From the NCBI RefSeq assembly GCF_003352465.1, contig NZ_CP031153.1, positions 3,400,987-3,464,986 of the forward strand: a DNA stretch of 64,000 nt, written 5' to 3'. How positions within the stretch are numbered: position 1 is the first letter of the stretch; every line of letters begins with the position of its first letter. Positions 10,801 to 20,090 of this stretch are shown here, piece by piece. The position numbers were made by a program, and so were the translations under genes. The notes below the pieces were generated by a model, which saw only the letters and a program-made list of their open reading frames with translations, ran no database searches and was not told the origin of the DNA. The stretch comes from Kordia sp. SMS9 (lineage in GTDB: Bacteria; Bacteroidota; Bacteroidia; Flavobacteriales; Flavobacteriaceae).

Positions 10801-13800
10801 ACCGTAAGTATTTGCAACAACTTTCTATTGCTAAAACGCAAGACAAACCACTTGTAGCCGCAAAAACCGACATTGAAAAAGAACTTGTAACAATATGGAA
10901 AAAGGTTTTAAACCTAACCGAAGTAAGTGTAGAAGATGATTTCTTTGAACTTGGCGGACACAGTTTGATGCTCATGAAACTCATGGTCAATTACCAAGAA
11001 ACGTTTCAAATATCGTTAGATTTGTCTAGCTTGTATGCACATACACAATTGATACAACATGCAAAATTACTCTCTTTAAAAAAACAGCAACACATTGAAA
11101 TTCCATCGTTAGAAGAACAAGCACATTACGAGGTTTCTTCCACACAATTGCGGTATTGGCTGATTGATAAAGTAAAAGGGAAATCCAAAGAATTTAACAT
11201 CACAAATACTTTTGCTTTACCCAAACAGATCGATAGCATTCTTTTAGAAAAAGCAGTCTCAAAATTGGTGGCGCGACATGAAACACTGCGAACCACTTTT
11301 GTTGATGTAGCAGGCATTCCTAAGCAAAAAATTCATAAAACCAATTCGGTAACACTACAGCATTTTACTTCGGAAGCAAACGCGCAGCAATATGCGTTTG
11401 ATCATATTTTTGATCTGACACAATATCCGTTATATAAAATTGCGATAACAGACACAAAATTATATTTCAACATTCACCACAGCATTTGCGATGGCTGGTC
11501 CGTACACATTCTCTACAGAGATTTGATGAAATTATACGAAGAAGCACAACATCAAACAGCGGCGAATCTTCCAAAGTTGACTATTCAATACAAAGAATAT
11601 GCAGCATGGCAAAATCAACGTGAACAGACCGAAGAGTTTGCTTATCAAAAACACTATTGGGAAGAACAATTAAAAGGACCACGCGCGTACATACAATTGC
11701 CCACAGATTTTCCTGAAACCATACAATCAAAAGCTTCAGTATGTAAAATTGTGATTGAAAAAGAATTGCAACAACAAATTGTAAACAACGCTACACAACA
11801 CAATGTGAGTACATTTACCACGTTTCTAGCAGCGTTTAAAATATTAATCTACAAACTCAGCTACGAGCGCGACAGTATTGTAGGAATTCCAGTGGCGAAT
11901 CGTGCACATTATCAAATCAACAATTTGGCAGGTTGTTTTTTAAATACGTTGATGTTGAGAGATACTATTGACGAACAACTGTCAATAAAAGACTGGATAC
12001 AACAAGTGCACAACACACTTACGGAAGGTTTGACACACCAAAGTTATCCGTTTGAAAATGTATTGGAAACACTTGAAATTACACAAAAAGATAAATTTCC
12101 GTTAAGTCCTGTATTTTTGAATATGGTTGATTTTGATGCAACAGAAGAAACAATAGACGCCACAGGAATGGAGTTTGAAAGTACCGCACTTCCTCCAAAA
12201 TTTGACCTAGAATGTTATGTAAAAAGCTTTGCAAATGGCTATACGATTGATTGCGTATACGACGATCAACTATTTTCACAAGAAACCATCACATTGTGGA
12301 TGCGCAGTTATGTTGACATGCTACAACAAATGGTAAATAATGATGCAAAAAGCATTGCGTCGGTCACAACTTTTGAAAATGTACCGAAATTTACACAAGA
12401 ATTACCACAACGAACATTTACGCGCTTTGAAGCAGAAGAAATAGACCAAACCGTAGCACAACGCTTTGAAAAGCAAGTGAAGCTTCATGCTGATGCAATT
12501 GCCGTTACCGCGAATGATCAACAATTTACATATCAAACCATTAACAATTACGCCAATCAAGTAGCCAAAAAAATAACCGAACAAGAGCAGGATACAAAAA
12601 GGATTGCCTTGTTAGTTTCTCACAATGAAAACACGGTTATTGGAATGTTAGGCGTTCTAAAATCAGGACATGCGTATGTGCCAATTGATGTTGAAAATCC
12701 AATACAACGCATTCAATTCATTCTAAAAGATGCAGCATGTAACATCTTAGTCTATGATGCGGCTGTTGAACATAAAATTTTACAACTAAAAGAACTATTT
12801 CCATCATTACTATTCATAAACTTGTCGGATACGCTACAAGACGGAATTGCCTTAGAAAATCCTGTTAATAAAAGCGTTCCAACAGATGAAGCGTATGTTT
12901 TATACACGTCAGGATCTACAGGAAATCCAAAAGGAGTCGTGCAAACACAGCGAAATATGTTGCATTACATTCGGGTATATACGAACAATGTTGCCATTTC
13001 TACTACAGACAATCTAAGCGTATTTTCAACCTATAGTTTTGATGCTTCTATAAAAGACATTTACGGAGCCATTTTAAACGGCGCTACGGTACGTTTTTAT
13101 GCAATTCCTGAGAAAGGATTGGCAGATTTGGGCGATTGGATCATGGAAGAAAATGTTTCCATCATACACATGGTTCCTACAATTTACCGTTATTTCATAG
13201 GAACATTGCCAGAAAATAAGGTGCTTCATACCGTACGTTTGGTAGATTTAGGCGGAGAAGCATCCTATGCATCTGATTTTGAGTTATTCAAAAAACATTT
13301 TCCAACCCATGCATACTTAGTCAACGATTATGGACCTACGGAAGCCACCATTGTATCGCAACATTTCTTAAAACAAACCACACACATTCACAAAAGTAGC
13401 TTGCATTTAGGAAGCGCTGTCACAGAAACAGAAATTTATATTGTAGATGCGCACGGAAAAGAAGCTGCTGTGTATGAAGAAGGAGAAATTGTGTTTAAAA
13501 GCCCCTATATCTCCAAAGGATATTTGAACCTTGCAGAAAAAACCAACGCAGTATTTACGCAAGATACTGAAAATCCTGAATTGTACAGTTATCGTTCAGG
13601 CGATATAGGAAAGCGTTTCCCAGATGGAACTATTGTGTATTTAGGAAGAAAAGATACGCAAGTAAAAATCAATGGATATCGTATTGAACTTTCTGAAATT
13701 GGATTGCAAATAGCTGAATTAGAAAGCATTACCAAAGCAGAAGTATTAGTGCAGACTTTGGACGCGAAAGAATATATAACGTGTTATTACACAGGCGAAC

Positions 13801-14261
13801 ACAAAGAAAATGCAGTTTTCAAAGCAGCTTTAAAAGACCGTTTGCCAGGCTATATGATTCCTTCTGTATATGTACAATTGGCATCATTTCCGTTAACACG
13901 TACTGGAAAAATTGATCGCAAGGCATTGCCAGCACTTACAGAAGAAGTTATCAAAACAGAAGCTTACAAAGCGCCTGAAAATGACATACAACAATGTTTG
14001 GTAGCTATTTGGTCAGCGCAATTGAACATAGCTTCTGAACAACTAGGTATCAAAGATAATTTCTTTGAAATTGGAGGAAACAGTTTGCAGTCCGTAACCA
14101 TCATCAATACCATTAATAAAACATTTGATATCGCACTATCAATTGAAGATTTATACGAATCACTCAACATTCAAGATTTATCAAAAGTCATTCACTTTGC
14201 CACCTTGCAAAAGCGACAAAGTGAAGCAACTTCTGAGGATATGGATGAAATTATGTTATAA
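7848..14261 (+). CDS. NRPS: TubC-docking-C-A-T-C-A-T, predicted Leu then unassigned
   Basis: Two-module peptide synthetase of 2137 residues. Residues 1-55 form a TubC-type N-terminal docking domain (MKELLQKL start, VKAPKGAMTK loop). Order after that: C (HHIISDGGS near 8450), A (YTSGSTGTPKG near 9830), T (LGGHS near 10951), a second C (HHSICDGWS near 11475), A (YTSGSTGNPKG near 12903) and T (IGGNS near 14071). The first A pocket reads DAWYLGNVVK, one change from the classic Leu code DAWFLGNVVK. The second reads DAKHDGDIVK, which I cannot assign. The second C domain shares an unusual GIPKQKI stretch with the terminal C domain of the synthetase at 20091 and is divergent from the other C domains. 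The tail is acidic (SEDMDEIML). No epimerase or thioesterase domain is present. The ATG start is supported by the docking domain beginning immediately. Confidence 0.97.
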   Translation: MKELLQKLNALQIVVTLNGDTLDVKAPKGAMTKALLIELKAHKEALIDFLKAYQVTPAIPKAAAQESYVLSSSQYRIWLLQQLEKNNAAYNMPSAFSVEGIIDKKLLEKAFELLVKRYEILRTNFKWCAKRNMPVQIVNDATAKSFSYTYMDLSDEKSNQSRIAQEIKAEVAYNFDLENDPLLRITLLKTGTNTHVLVFVVHHIISDGGSSAIIVNDVFEYYRALVSKQEITLPTLEIQYKDYAVWEQQQLQTPAMEVHKNYWTSIFKQTTTAVELPTSFSRPSKKTYNGHCIAKHIPTQHFETLCKAEGATLFMGITALLNALFYKYTGSTQITIGSPIDGRTEAELESQVGFFVNTFGIQTNFAKEHTFAALLQQVKRKTLEAFQHQHYPFDALINDLGISDRSRNPLFDVIVSIVPSETASLQKEQAVNVTEISLGDTTSKFDLEFVWHVNATETELRLTYNTDIYSADFIQQMLGHIETLLQNIVANSNASLQELQYVSSQEKNKLLHEFNTPILEVKTTGTYIHVFQKELENNKENVAVVEDGKTTTYAQLNEEATKLASYLRDHHDINAKEFVAVQLPRSKSLLVAFLAIQKLGAVYVPIDANYPQERIDFIIVDSQAKCIIDKSFLEKFFTAKIDTVSDIIPETNAQDLAYMIYTSGSTGTPKGVMISHENLINLCHWHIDYYAVSAASHATLYAGIGFDASLWEMCPYLLAGATLHAVEKQETRINIEALANFLKTHKITHTYLPTAVCQEFVMQNVSLSHLKILTGGDTLHLKNAPKFTLYNNYGPTENTVVTTAYPIVNHALTSPIPIGKPIHNTQVYILDKNLDIVPVGIPGELYIAGKGVAKGYWNRPKLTKERFVENPFLLGEKMYATGDLVKWLPNGEILFLGRKDNQIQLRGYRVELGEIEAAIANSFQQIQQVTVLEKEGQLVTFFTSEDALDSENIKKALQKTVPAYMVPNSFTRLETVPLTPNGKVDRKYLQQLSIAKTQDKPLVAAKTDIEKELVTIWKKVLNLTEVSVEDDFFELGGHSLMLMKLMVNYQETFQISLDLSSLYAHTQLIQHAKLLSLKKQQHIEIPSLEEQAHYEVSSTQLRYWLIDKVKGKSKEFNITNTFALPKQIDSILLEKAVSKLVARHETLRTTFVDVAGIPKQKIHKTNSVTLQHFTSEANAQQYAFDHIFDLTQYPLYKIAITDTKLYFNIHHSICDGWSVHILYRDLMKLYEEAQHQTAANLPKLTIQYKEYAAWQNQREQTEEFAYQKHYWEEQLKGPRAYIQLPTDFPETIQSKASVCKIVIEKELQQQIVNNATQHNVSTFTTFLAAFKILIYKLSYERDSIVGIPVANRAHYQINNLAGCFLNTLMLRDTIDEQLSIKDWIQQVHNTLTEGLTHQSYPFENVLETLEITQKDKFPLSPVFLNMVDFDATEETIDATGMEFESTALPPKFDLECYVKSFANGYTIDCVYDDQLFSQETITLWMRSYVDMLQQMVNNDAKSIASVTTFENVPKFTQELPQRTFTRFEAEEIDQTVAQRFEKQVKLHADAIAVTANDQQFTYQTINNYANQVAKKITEQEQDTKRIALLVSHNENTVIGMLGVLKSGHAYVPIDVENPIQRIQFILKDAACNILVYDAAVEHKILQLKELFPSLLFINLSDTLQDGIALENPVNKSVPTDEAYVLYTSGSTGNPKGVVQTQRNMLHYIRVYTNNVAISTTDNLSVFSTYSFDASIKDIYGAILNGATVRFYAIPEKGLADLGDWIMEENVSIIHMVPTIYRYFIGTLPENKVLHTVRLVDLGGEASYASDFELFKKHFPTHAYLVNDYGPTEATIVSQHFLKQTTHIHKSSLHLGSAVTETEIYIVDAHGKEAAVYEEGEIVFKSPYISKGYLNLAEKTNAVFTQDTENPELYSYRSGDIGKRFPDGTIVYLGRKDTQVKINGYRIELSEIGLQIAELESITKAEVLVQTLDAKEYITCYYTGEHKENAVFKAALKDRLPGYMIPSVYVQLASFPLTRTGKIDRKALPALTEEVIKTEAYKAPENDIQQCLVAIWSAQLNIASEQLGIKDNFFEIGGNSLQSVTIINTINKTFDIALSIEDLYESLNIQDLSKVIHFATLQKRQSEATSEDMDEIML

Positions 14262-14276
14262 AAAAAGAAAGCAATT

Positions 14277-17200
14277 TTGAAAAAGGATTTATTAGAAAAA
14301 CTTTTAACATTAAACATTCACCTTCGCAACGAAAATGGAGGTTTAAAAGTGAATGCGCCGAAAGGAACATTGACCAAGGAATTAATTGCAGAAATTAATG
14401 AAAACAAACCGTATCTTCTAAAATTATTAGCGAGTAACATAAAAATACCCAAAGCCGCTGTAGCAGAAGATTACAGTTTGAGTCCAACCCAATATTCCTT
14501 GTGGTTTATTCATGAGCATTTGGGCGGCGACACGGCGTATAATTTAACAGCAACGCTCAAAATTGAAGGAGATTTACAACCAGAAATTTTACAAAAAGCT
14601 TTCAAAAACGTCATCGCTACGCACGAATCGTTGCGCACGCAATTTGTCATTAAAGAAGATGGAACTGTGCGCCAGCGAATTCTGCCAAATGCAGAAATTC
14701 AGTTTGCATTAAATTACGAAGATTGCAGTAAACTTTCTAAAGACGATGTACATCAAAAACTAGATGCAAAATATCAAACGCCTTTTCAATTAGCAGAAGA
14801 TTTGCTAGTCAATGCCAGTCTTTTCAAGCTTGAAGCTGATGTACATATATTACTATTTGTAATGCATCACATCATCAGCGATGGTTGGTCGTTGCAAATT
14901 TTCACGAAAGAAGTCATTGAAGAATACCAACAGTTAGTATCTGGAGAAGCGCATGTTGCAAAAAAATTATCGCTTCAATACAAAGATTACAGTGAATGGC
15001 TAAACCAAGAATTGGAAAGTGACGCTTATGCAAACAAATTGGCTTTTTGGAAAGATCAATTTGAGACACGTTCTCCTGCGTTGAATTTAGGCGATGTTGC
15101 ACGACCAAAAGTGAGAACGTATGCTGGCACATTGCTACATCATGAATTTTCTACGGAATTTACAACGCAACTCAATTCGTTTGCCAAAACACAGCAACTC
15201 ACCTTATTTATGTTGATTTTAGGCGGATTGAACGGAACACTTTCCAAATATACCAACCAATACGATATTACGTTAGGAACTACGGTTGCAGGAAGAGAAC
15301 ATCCAGATTTAGAAGATCAAATAGGACTCTATTCCAATGCATTGGCAATACGAACGCAGTTTGAAAACACACAAACATTTGCAGATTTTCTAAAAACACA
15401 AAAAGAAACCTTACTAAAAACCTACGAACACAAAGAATATCCGTTTCATAAACTATTGAATCAACTCACCTTACCAAATGATGCCAGCAGATCGCCATTA
15501 TTTGATATCATGGTGTTGTTGCAAAATCACCAAACGCTTCATTTAAACGATCAAGATGCACTACACAATCTTACCATCACAGAATACGATGCGGTTGAAA
15601 AAGGAGTAAGTCAGCTAGACATGAGTTTTGTGTTTATTGAACGAAACAATCAACTAACACTCAGTGTAGAATACAACACAGACATCTACGAAGCAGCTTT
15701 CATACAACAACTGATACACTCTTTTGAAAAATTTGTAGTTGCAGGAATTGCAAATCCAAATGCATCACTAAGTTCTATATCATTAGTAGATGCTACTGAA
15801 AAAGAAACGATCTGTCATCAATTCAATGCTAAAAATAAACCATTAACACATCCAAAAACCGTGGTAGATTTCATCACAGAAAACGCCGCTAAATTTCCTG
15901 AAAAAGCAGCATTGGTAAGTGATGAAGTGGAAAAAAGCTATGCAGAAGTTCACATCATTAGCAACCAAATAGCGCAGTGTTTAGAAGAAGCGTTGCACTT
16001 GCAAAAAGGTGATTTTGTGGGAATTGCGCTCGATGGAAGTGTGTGGTCAATCCTCACCATTTTAGGAGTCTTAAAACTGGGTGCGACGTATGTTCCTATC
16101 GATCCAAAATATCCAACAACAAGAAAAGAATATATAGAAAATGTAAGCAATTGCGCCATCATTATTGATGATACGATGCTGAAAACGATTCAAGAAAACC
16201 GCTCCAATTACAATGGTGACTACGTTTCCAAGGCAACTCAAAATGCTACGGCTTATGTAATATTTACGTCAGGATCTACAGGAAATCCAAAAGGAATTCC
16301 AATTACACATGCTTCATTGGTTGATTATGTAACCACGTTTGCAACATACTTTGAAGTGAATCAAACGGACCGCGTGTTACAGCAGGCAAGTATTGCTTTT
16401 GACACGTCTATTGAAGAAATATATCCAATTTTGATCAGTGGTGGAACCTTGTTTTTCTATGAAGAAAAAGCAGACTTCCATGAAATGTTTGCAAGTTGCG
16501 AAAACCATGGAATCACGTTGTTAAGTACCAATCCGTATGCGTTGCAATACTTAAATCAACAATATCAAGACTTTACACTCAATTTGCGTACATTGATCAG
16601 TGGAGGCGATGCCTTACAAATGGATCATATAGATACACTTCACGATAAAATTCCTATATACAATACGTATGGTCCCACAGAAAGTACCGTTTGTGCTACC
16701 TATTACAAAGTAACAGGAAATGAACATGTAATTCCGATTGGAAAACCTATCAAAAATAGACAAGTATATGTGTTAGATACCGAAACGGCGGAATTGCTTC
16801 CTATTGGTTTTATTGGCGAACTGTGCATTTCAGGAGCAGGATTGACAAAAGGATACTTAGGCAATGAAGCACTTTCCAAAGAAAAATTTATACCACATCC
16901 TTTCAAACAAGGAGAAAAACTATACCGAACTGGCGATTTGGCAAAGTGGCTTCCAGACGGAAATTTAGTCTTTGCAGGAAGAAAAGATACGCAAGTAAAA
17001 CTCAGAGGTTACCGAATAGAGTTGGGAGAAATTGAAAATAATGCACAAGAACTCGAAGGAATTTCGCAACCTGTCGCTGCTGTACAACAAGTAAATAACG
17101 AAGCTGCCATTGTGTTGTATTGGTTGCATACTGAAAACAGTCCTTCCAAAGCGGAAATCAGAACTGCTTTATCAGCGAAATTACCAGCGTATATGATTCC

Positions 17201-17585
17201 ATCGTATTATGTAGCCTTGGAGAAATTGCCAATCAATGTACATGGAAAAATAGACCGAAAACTATTGCCAAATTTTCAATTAGCCGATGGATTGATTGAA
17301 GCGGAATATGTAGCGCCTAGAAATAACACCGAAGAAAAATTAGTCAACATCTGGAAGCAGATATTAGGCGTAGAAAAAATAGGAGTGACCAATAGTTTCT
17401 TTGAACTTGGCGGACACAGTTTGTTAGCCATATCGCTTATCAATGAAGTAAATAAAGAATTTGAAGCTGTTTCGTTGCAAATAAAGAATCTTTTTGTGAG
17501 CAATACTATTGAAAGTATGGCACAGCTTATTACTGTTACTAGTGGAGAAGATATAACAGGTGATTTTGAAGAATTTGTGATCTAA
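14277..17585 (+). CDS. NRPS: TubC-docking-C-A-T, predicted Lys/Orn-like
   Basis: Single-module peptide synthetase (1102 residues). It appears to start at a TTG: no ATG is available, and translation from TTG gives a TubC-type docking domain (KKDLLEKL, VNAPKGTLTK) that aligns residue for residue with the starts of the proteins at 7848 and 30364. Then come C (HHIISDGWS near 14865), A (FTSGSTGNPKG near 16264) and T (LGGHS near 17410). The A pocket reads DTESIGTVCK, identical to the first A domain of the window's first synthetase. The surrounding residues (QQAS, FDTSIEEI, STNPYALQ) are also shared, so the two A domains are paralogues with the same likely basic substrate. The C-terminal tail (TGDFEEFVI) nearly matches that of the synthetase at 30364. 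It begins 15 bp after the previous gene and belongs to the same operon. Confidence 0.96.
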   Translation: MKKDLLEKLLTLNIHLRNENGGLKVNAPKGTLTKELIAEINENKPYLLKLLASNIKIPKAAVAEDYSLSPTQYSLWFIHEHLGGDTAYNLTATLKIEGDLQPEILQKAFKNVIATHESLRTQFVIKEDGTVRQRILPNAEIQFALNYEDCSKLSKDDVHQKLDAKYQTPFQLAEDLLVNASLFKLEADVHILLFVMHHIISDGWSLQIFTKEVIEEYQQLVSGEAHVAKKLSLQYKDYSEWLNQELESDAYANKLAFWKDQFETRSPALNLGDVARPKVRTYAGTLLHHEFSTEFTTQLNSFAKTQQLTLFMLILGGLNGTLSKYTNQYDITLGTTVAGREHPDLEDQIGLYSNALAIRTQFENTQTFADFLKTQKETLLKTYEHKEYPFHKLLNQLTLPNDASRSPLFDIMVLLQNHQTLHLNDQDALHNLTITEYDAVEKGVSQLDMSFVFIERNNQLTLSVEYNTDIYEAAFIQQLIHSFEKFVVAGIANPNASLSSISLVDATEKETICHQFNAKNKPLTHPKTVVDFITENAAKFPEKAALVSDEVEKSYAEVHIISNQIAQCLEEALHLQKGDFVGIALDGSVWSILTILGVLKLGATYVPIDPKYPTTRKEYIENVSNCAIIIDDTMLKTIQENRSNYNGDYVSKATQNATAYVIFTSGSTGNPKGIPITHASLVDYVTTFATYFEVNQTDRVLQQASIAFDTSIEEIYPILISGGTLFFYEEKADFHEMFASCENHGITLLSTNPYALQYLNQQYQDFTLNLRTLISGGDALQMDHIDTLHDKIPIYNTYGPTESTVCATYYKVTGNEHVIPIGKPIKNRQVYVLDTETAELLPIGFIGELCISGAGLTKGYLGNEALSKEKFIPHPFKQGEKLYRTGDLAKWLPDGNLVFAGRKDTQVKLRGYRIELGEIENNAQELEGISQPVAAVQQVNNEAAIVLYWLHTENSPSKAEIRTALSAKLPAYMIPSYYVALEKLPINVHGKIDRKLLPNFQLADGLIEAEYVAPRNNTEEKLVNIWKQILGVEKIGVTNSFFELGGHSLLAISLINEVNKEFEAVSLQIKNLFVSNTIESMAQLITVTSGEDITGDFEEFVI

Positions 17586-17618
17586 AAAATAAATTAAAAA
17601 AAGACAAAGAACAAAACA

Positions 17619-18338
17619 ATGATATACCAAAAACCGCAAATATTTATGTTGCATTTTGCAGGAGGAAACTCCTATTCATTTGTATTTTTGAAAGAGAAGA
17701 TATCCAATGCTTTTGAAGTTCATGCATTAGAACTTCCTGGAAGAGGAAAACGCTTTAAAGAAGAATTAATCAAAAATAGTGAAGTAGCCATTGATGATTA
17801 TGTACAACAGATACGAAGCAAAAGGAATAACAAACCCTTCATTATTTATGGACATAGTATGGGCGCTACATTAGGACTATTTGTCGCTAAAAAACTAGAA
17901 AGACTCTTAGACATTCCTAGCGCATTGGTCGTTACAGGAAATCCAGGTCTTGGTGTAAAAGATGAAGAAACAGCGCATAAAGGAAAACGATACTTAATGG
18001 GCGAAACAGATTTTAAAGAAGAACTACGAGAACTTGGTGGTGTGTCTGATGAAATATTAGAAAACGAGGAATTGTACAGCTTTTTCAGTCCTCAAATCCG
18101 TGCAGATTTTGAAGTAATAGAGAAAGGACTTCCCTCTGAAAATATTGTTATACAATCGCCTGTATATGCCTTTATGGGAGCGGAAGAAAAGTGTAGTGAT
18201 CGCATAGAAAATTGGAAACGATTTACAGCCAATCATTGCAATTGCGACGTGTGGGAAGGAAATCATTTTTTCATCAATGATCACCCAGAAGCATTAGTGC
18301 GAATATTAGAAAAGTCATTTGACCATTCAATCAACTAA
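17619..18338 (+). CDS. Type II thioesterase of the NRPS cluster
   Basis: Free-standing alpha/beta-hydrolase of 239 residues, the usual size for type II thioesterases. These enzymes remove acetyl or misprimed aminoacyl groups from T domains and so keep the assembly line active. The sequence shows an oxyanion-side HFAGG motif near the N-terminus, LPGRGKR, the nucleophile elbow GHSMGA (Ser about residue 84) and a late His in EGNHFFI. Together these complete a Ser-Asp-His arrangement typical of GrsT/SrfD-like enzymes. The gene lies 33 bp after an NRPS gene and 11 bp before the exporter gene, consistent with co-transcription. It is an editing enzyme by family. Because no integrated thioesterase domain is visible in the synthetases here, some contribution to product release cannot be excluded. 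Confidence 0.93.
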   Translation: MIYQKPQIFMLHFAGGNSYSFVFLKEKISNAFEVHALELPGRGKRFKEELIKNSEVAIDDYVQQIRSKRNNKPFIIYGHSMGATLGLFVAKKLERLLDIPSALVVTGNPGLGVKDEETAHKGKRYLMGETDFKEELRELGGVSDEILENEELYSFFSPQIRADFEVIEKGLPSENIVIQSPVYAFMGAEEKCSDRIENWKRFTANHCNCDVWEGNHFFINDHPEALVRILEKSFDHSIN

Positions 18339-18349
18339 AACAACAAAAC

Positions 18350-19996
18350 ATGTTAAAACTAAAGCCAAAAAATATCATCTACCTAATTTTGTATGCCTTG
18401 CCCAATACAATTTTAAGTTTTGCCATTATTTACATTATCAACAATGTAATGGCTGGAAATCCTATGTTTACTAGAACATACATGGGAATTGTATTTGTTG
18501 CGATCATCGTGTATACCTATTTGCTGAACATTATTTTTCAGAAACGGTTAAACCTCTACGCTTTTAATTTTCTCTATGAAAATGAAAAAAGAGTTTTCGG
18601 TCAAATCCTAAAAGCATCGCTAATTAAATTAGAAAAACTTGGTACACAGCGCTTTTTCACTGCTGTAGAAGACTTACGTACATTCTCGTTCTTACCATAC
18701 ACCGTTACGCATACAGTCAACTCCGTGTTAATGCTCGTACTCTGTTTGGTATACATGTTTACCCTTTCATTTTCGTCGGCATTAATTGTCATTGTGCTCA
18801 TTGCGCTCGTGGCAGCGTGTTATTTTGTAGTAATGAATACGATGACGAAACAAGTAGCCATCTTGCGAGAATACAATGAAGATTATTATCAATATGTAAA
18901 TGATGTCATGAATGGCTTTAAAGAATTGAAATTGAGCTTTTTCCGTCGAAATAGTTTAATGAACAACTTCTTAATTCCTAACAGAGACAAAGCAATGGAT
19001 TTAGATTTCAGAATCAACTATGTCTTTCTTTCCATCAACTTAATAAGTCAATACGGATTGTACTTTGTGGTAGCAGTCATTCTATTTGTGTTGCCACAAT
19101 ACGGATTGCTGTCTAGTGAAGATGTTATAGCGTATGTGGTGATTATTCTTTTCATTTCTGGACCGATAAATAACCTCATCAATCTACAACAAATGTACAC
19201 TCGATTCATGGTAGCGAATACGCGTGTTAAAAAGTTTATTAAAGACTTTGAAATTGTAGATGATGAAAAACAAGACACAGCACAAGAAGCAAACACATTC
19301 AATTCCTTACAATTTAATGACGTCGTATTTTCATATCCAAAAAATGAAAACCTAGAAGAAAAAACGAAACCTTTTGCCCTTGGACCTTTAAATGTGTCTA
19401 TCAAAAAAGGCGAAGTCATCTTTGTAGTAGGCGGAAACGGTTCTGGAAAAAGTACATTTATCAATGCATTAACAGGTCTCTATTCCATATCTGACGGCGA
19501 AATTATAGTCAATGATTCCATCAGTGAAAAAAACAATAGAACATTACAAGACATGATTGCGGCGGTATTTACAAACAATCATATCTTTTCAAAAAACTAT
19601 GATAATTTTGAGCTGGAAAACAACAAGAAGTATAGAAAACTTGTAGAAACTATGGAATTAGATCATATCATTGCAGATGATAAAGAAGCTTCCATTCGAA
19701 GACAATTCTCCAAAGGACAGAGCAAACGAGTTTCCTTAATACTTGCGTTACTAGAAGAAAAACCAGTACTCGTATTGGATGAATGGGCAGCAGATCAAGA
19801 TCCTCACTTTCGTAAATATTTCTATGAAGTATTAATTCCAAAATTAAAAGCAGAAGGAAAAACAATCATTGCCGTAACGCATGACGATGCGTATTTTAAT
19901 CATGCAGATCGTGTGATAAAATTTGATTATGGTAACATTATAAAAGACGTCAATATTCAAGCAAATAAAAGCAATTTGAGAGACATTTGGGTATAA
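18350..19996 (+). CDS. Cyclic-peptide-export-type ABC transporter, fused membrane and ATPase domains
   Basis: Half-transporter of 548 residues with six predicted membrane helices (about residues 10-290) followed by an ATP-binding domain. The Walker A is GGNGSGKST, the signature region is FSKGQSKRVSL (a degenerate LSGGQ) and the Walker B continues as LDEWAADQDP. That DEWAADQDP stretch is characteristic of the SyrD/PvdE/YojI family, which moves non-ribosomal or cyclic peptides out of the cytoplasm. It would act as a homodimer in the inner membrane. Its position between the type II thioesterase and another synthetase strongly suggests it exports the product of this cluster. It may also provide self-protection. 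Confidence 0.93.
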   Translation: MLKLKPKNIIYLILYALPNTILSFAIIYIINNVMAGNPMFTRTYMGIVFVAIIVYTYLLNIIFQKRLNLYAFNFLYENEKRVFGQILKASLIKLEKLGTQRFFTAVEDLRTFSFLPYTVTHTVNSVLMLVLCLVYMFTLSFSSALIVIVLIALVAACYFVVMNTMTKQVAILREYNEDYYQYVNDVMNGFKELKLSFFRRNSLMNNFLIPNRDKAMDLDFRINYVFLSINLISQYGLYFVVAVILFVLPQYGLLSSEDVIAYVVIILFISGPINNLINLQQMYTRFMVANTRVKKFIKDFEIVDDEKQDTAQEANTFNSLQFNDVVFSYPKNENLEEKTKPFALGPLNVSIKKGEVIFVVGGNGSGKSTFINALTGLYSISDGEIIVNDSISEKNNRTLQDMIAAVFTNNHIFSKNYDNFELENNKKYRKLVETMELDHIIADDKEASIRRQFSKGQSKRVSLILALLEEKPVLVLDEWAADQDPHFRKYFYEVLIPKLKAEGKTIIAVTHDDAYFNHADRVIKFDYGNIIKDVNIQANKSNLRDIWV

Positions 19997-20090
19997 CCAA
20001 AAACACTTGAACATTTGCAAATCATTACACTCAAAGAGAGCGATTTTCGAATCACTTTTGTAAAACTTTTAAATTCATAATTCTCGCAGC

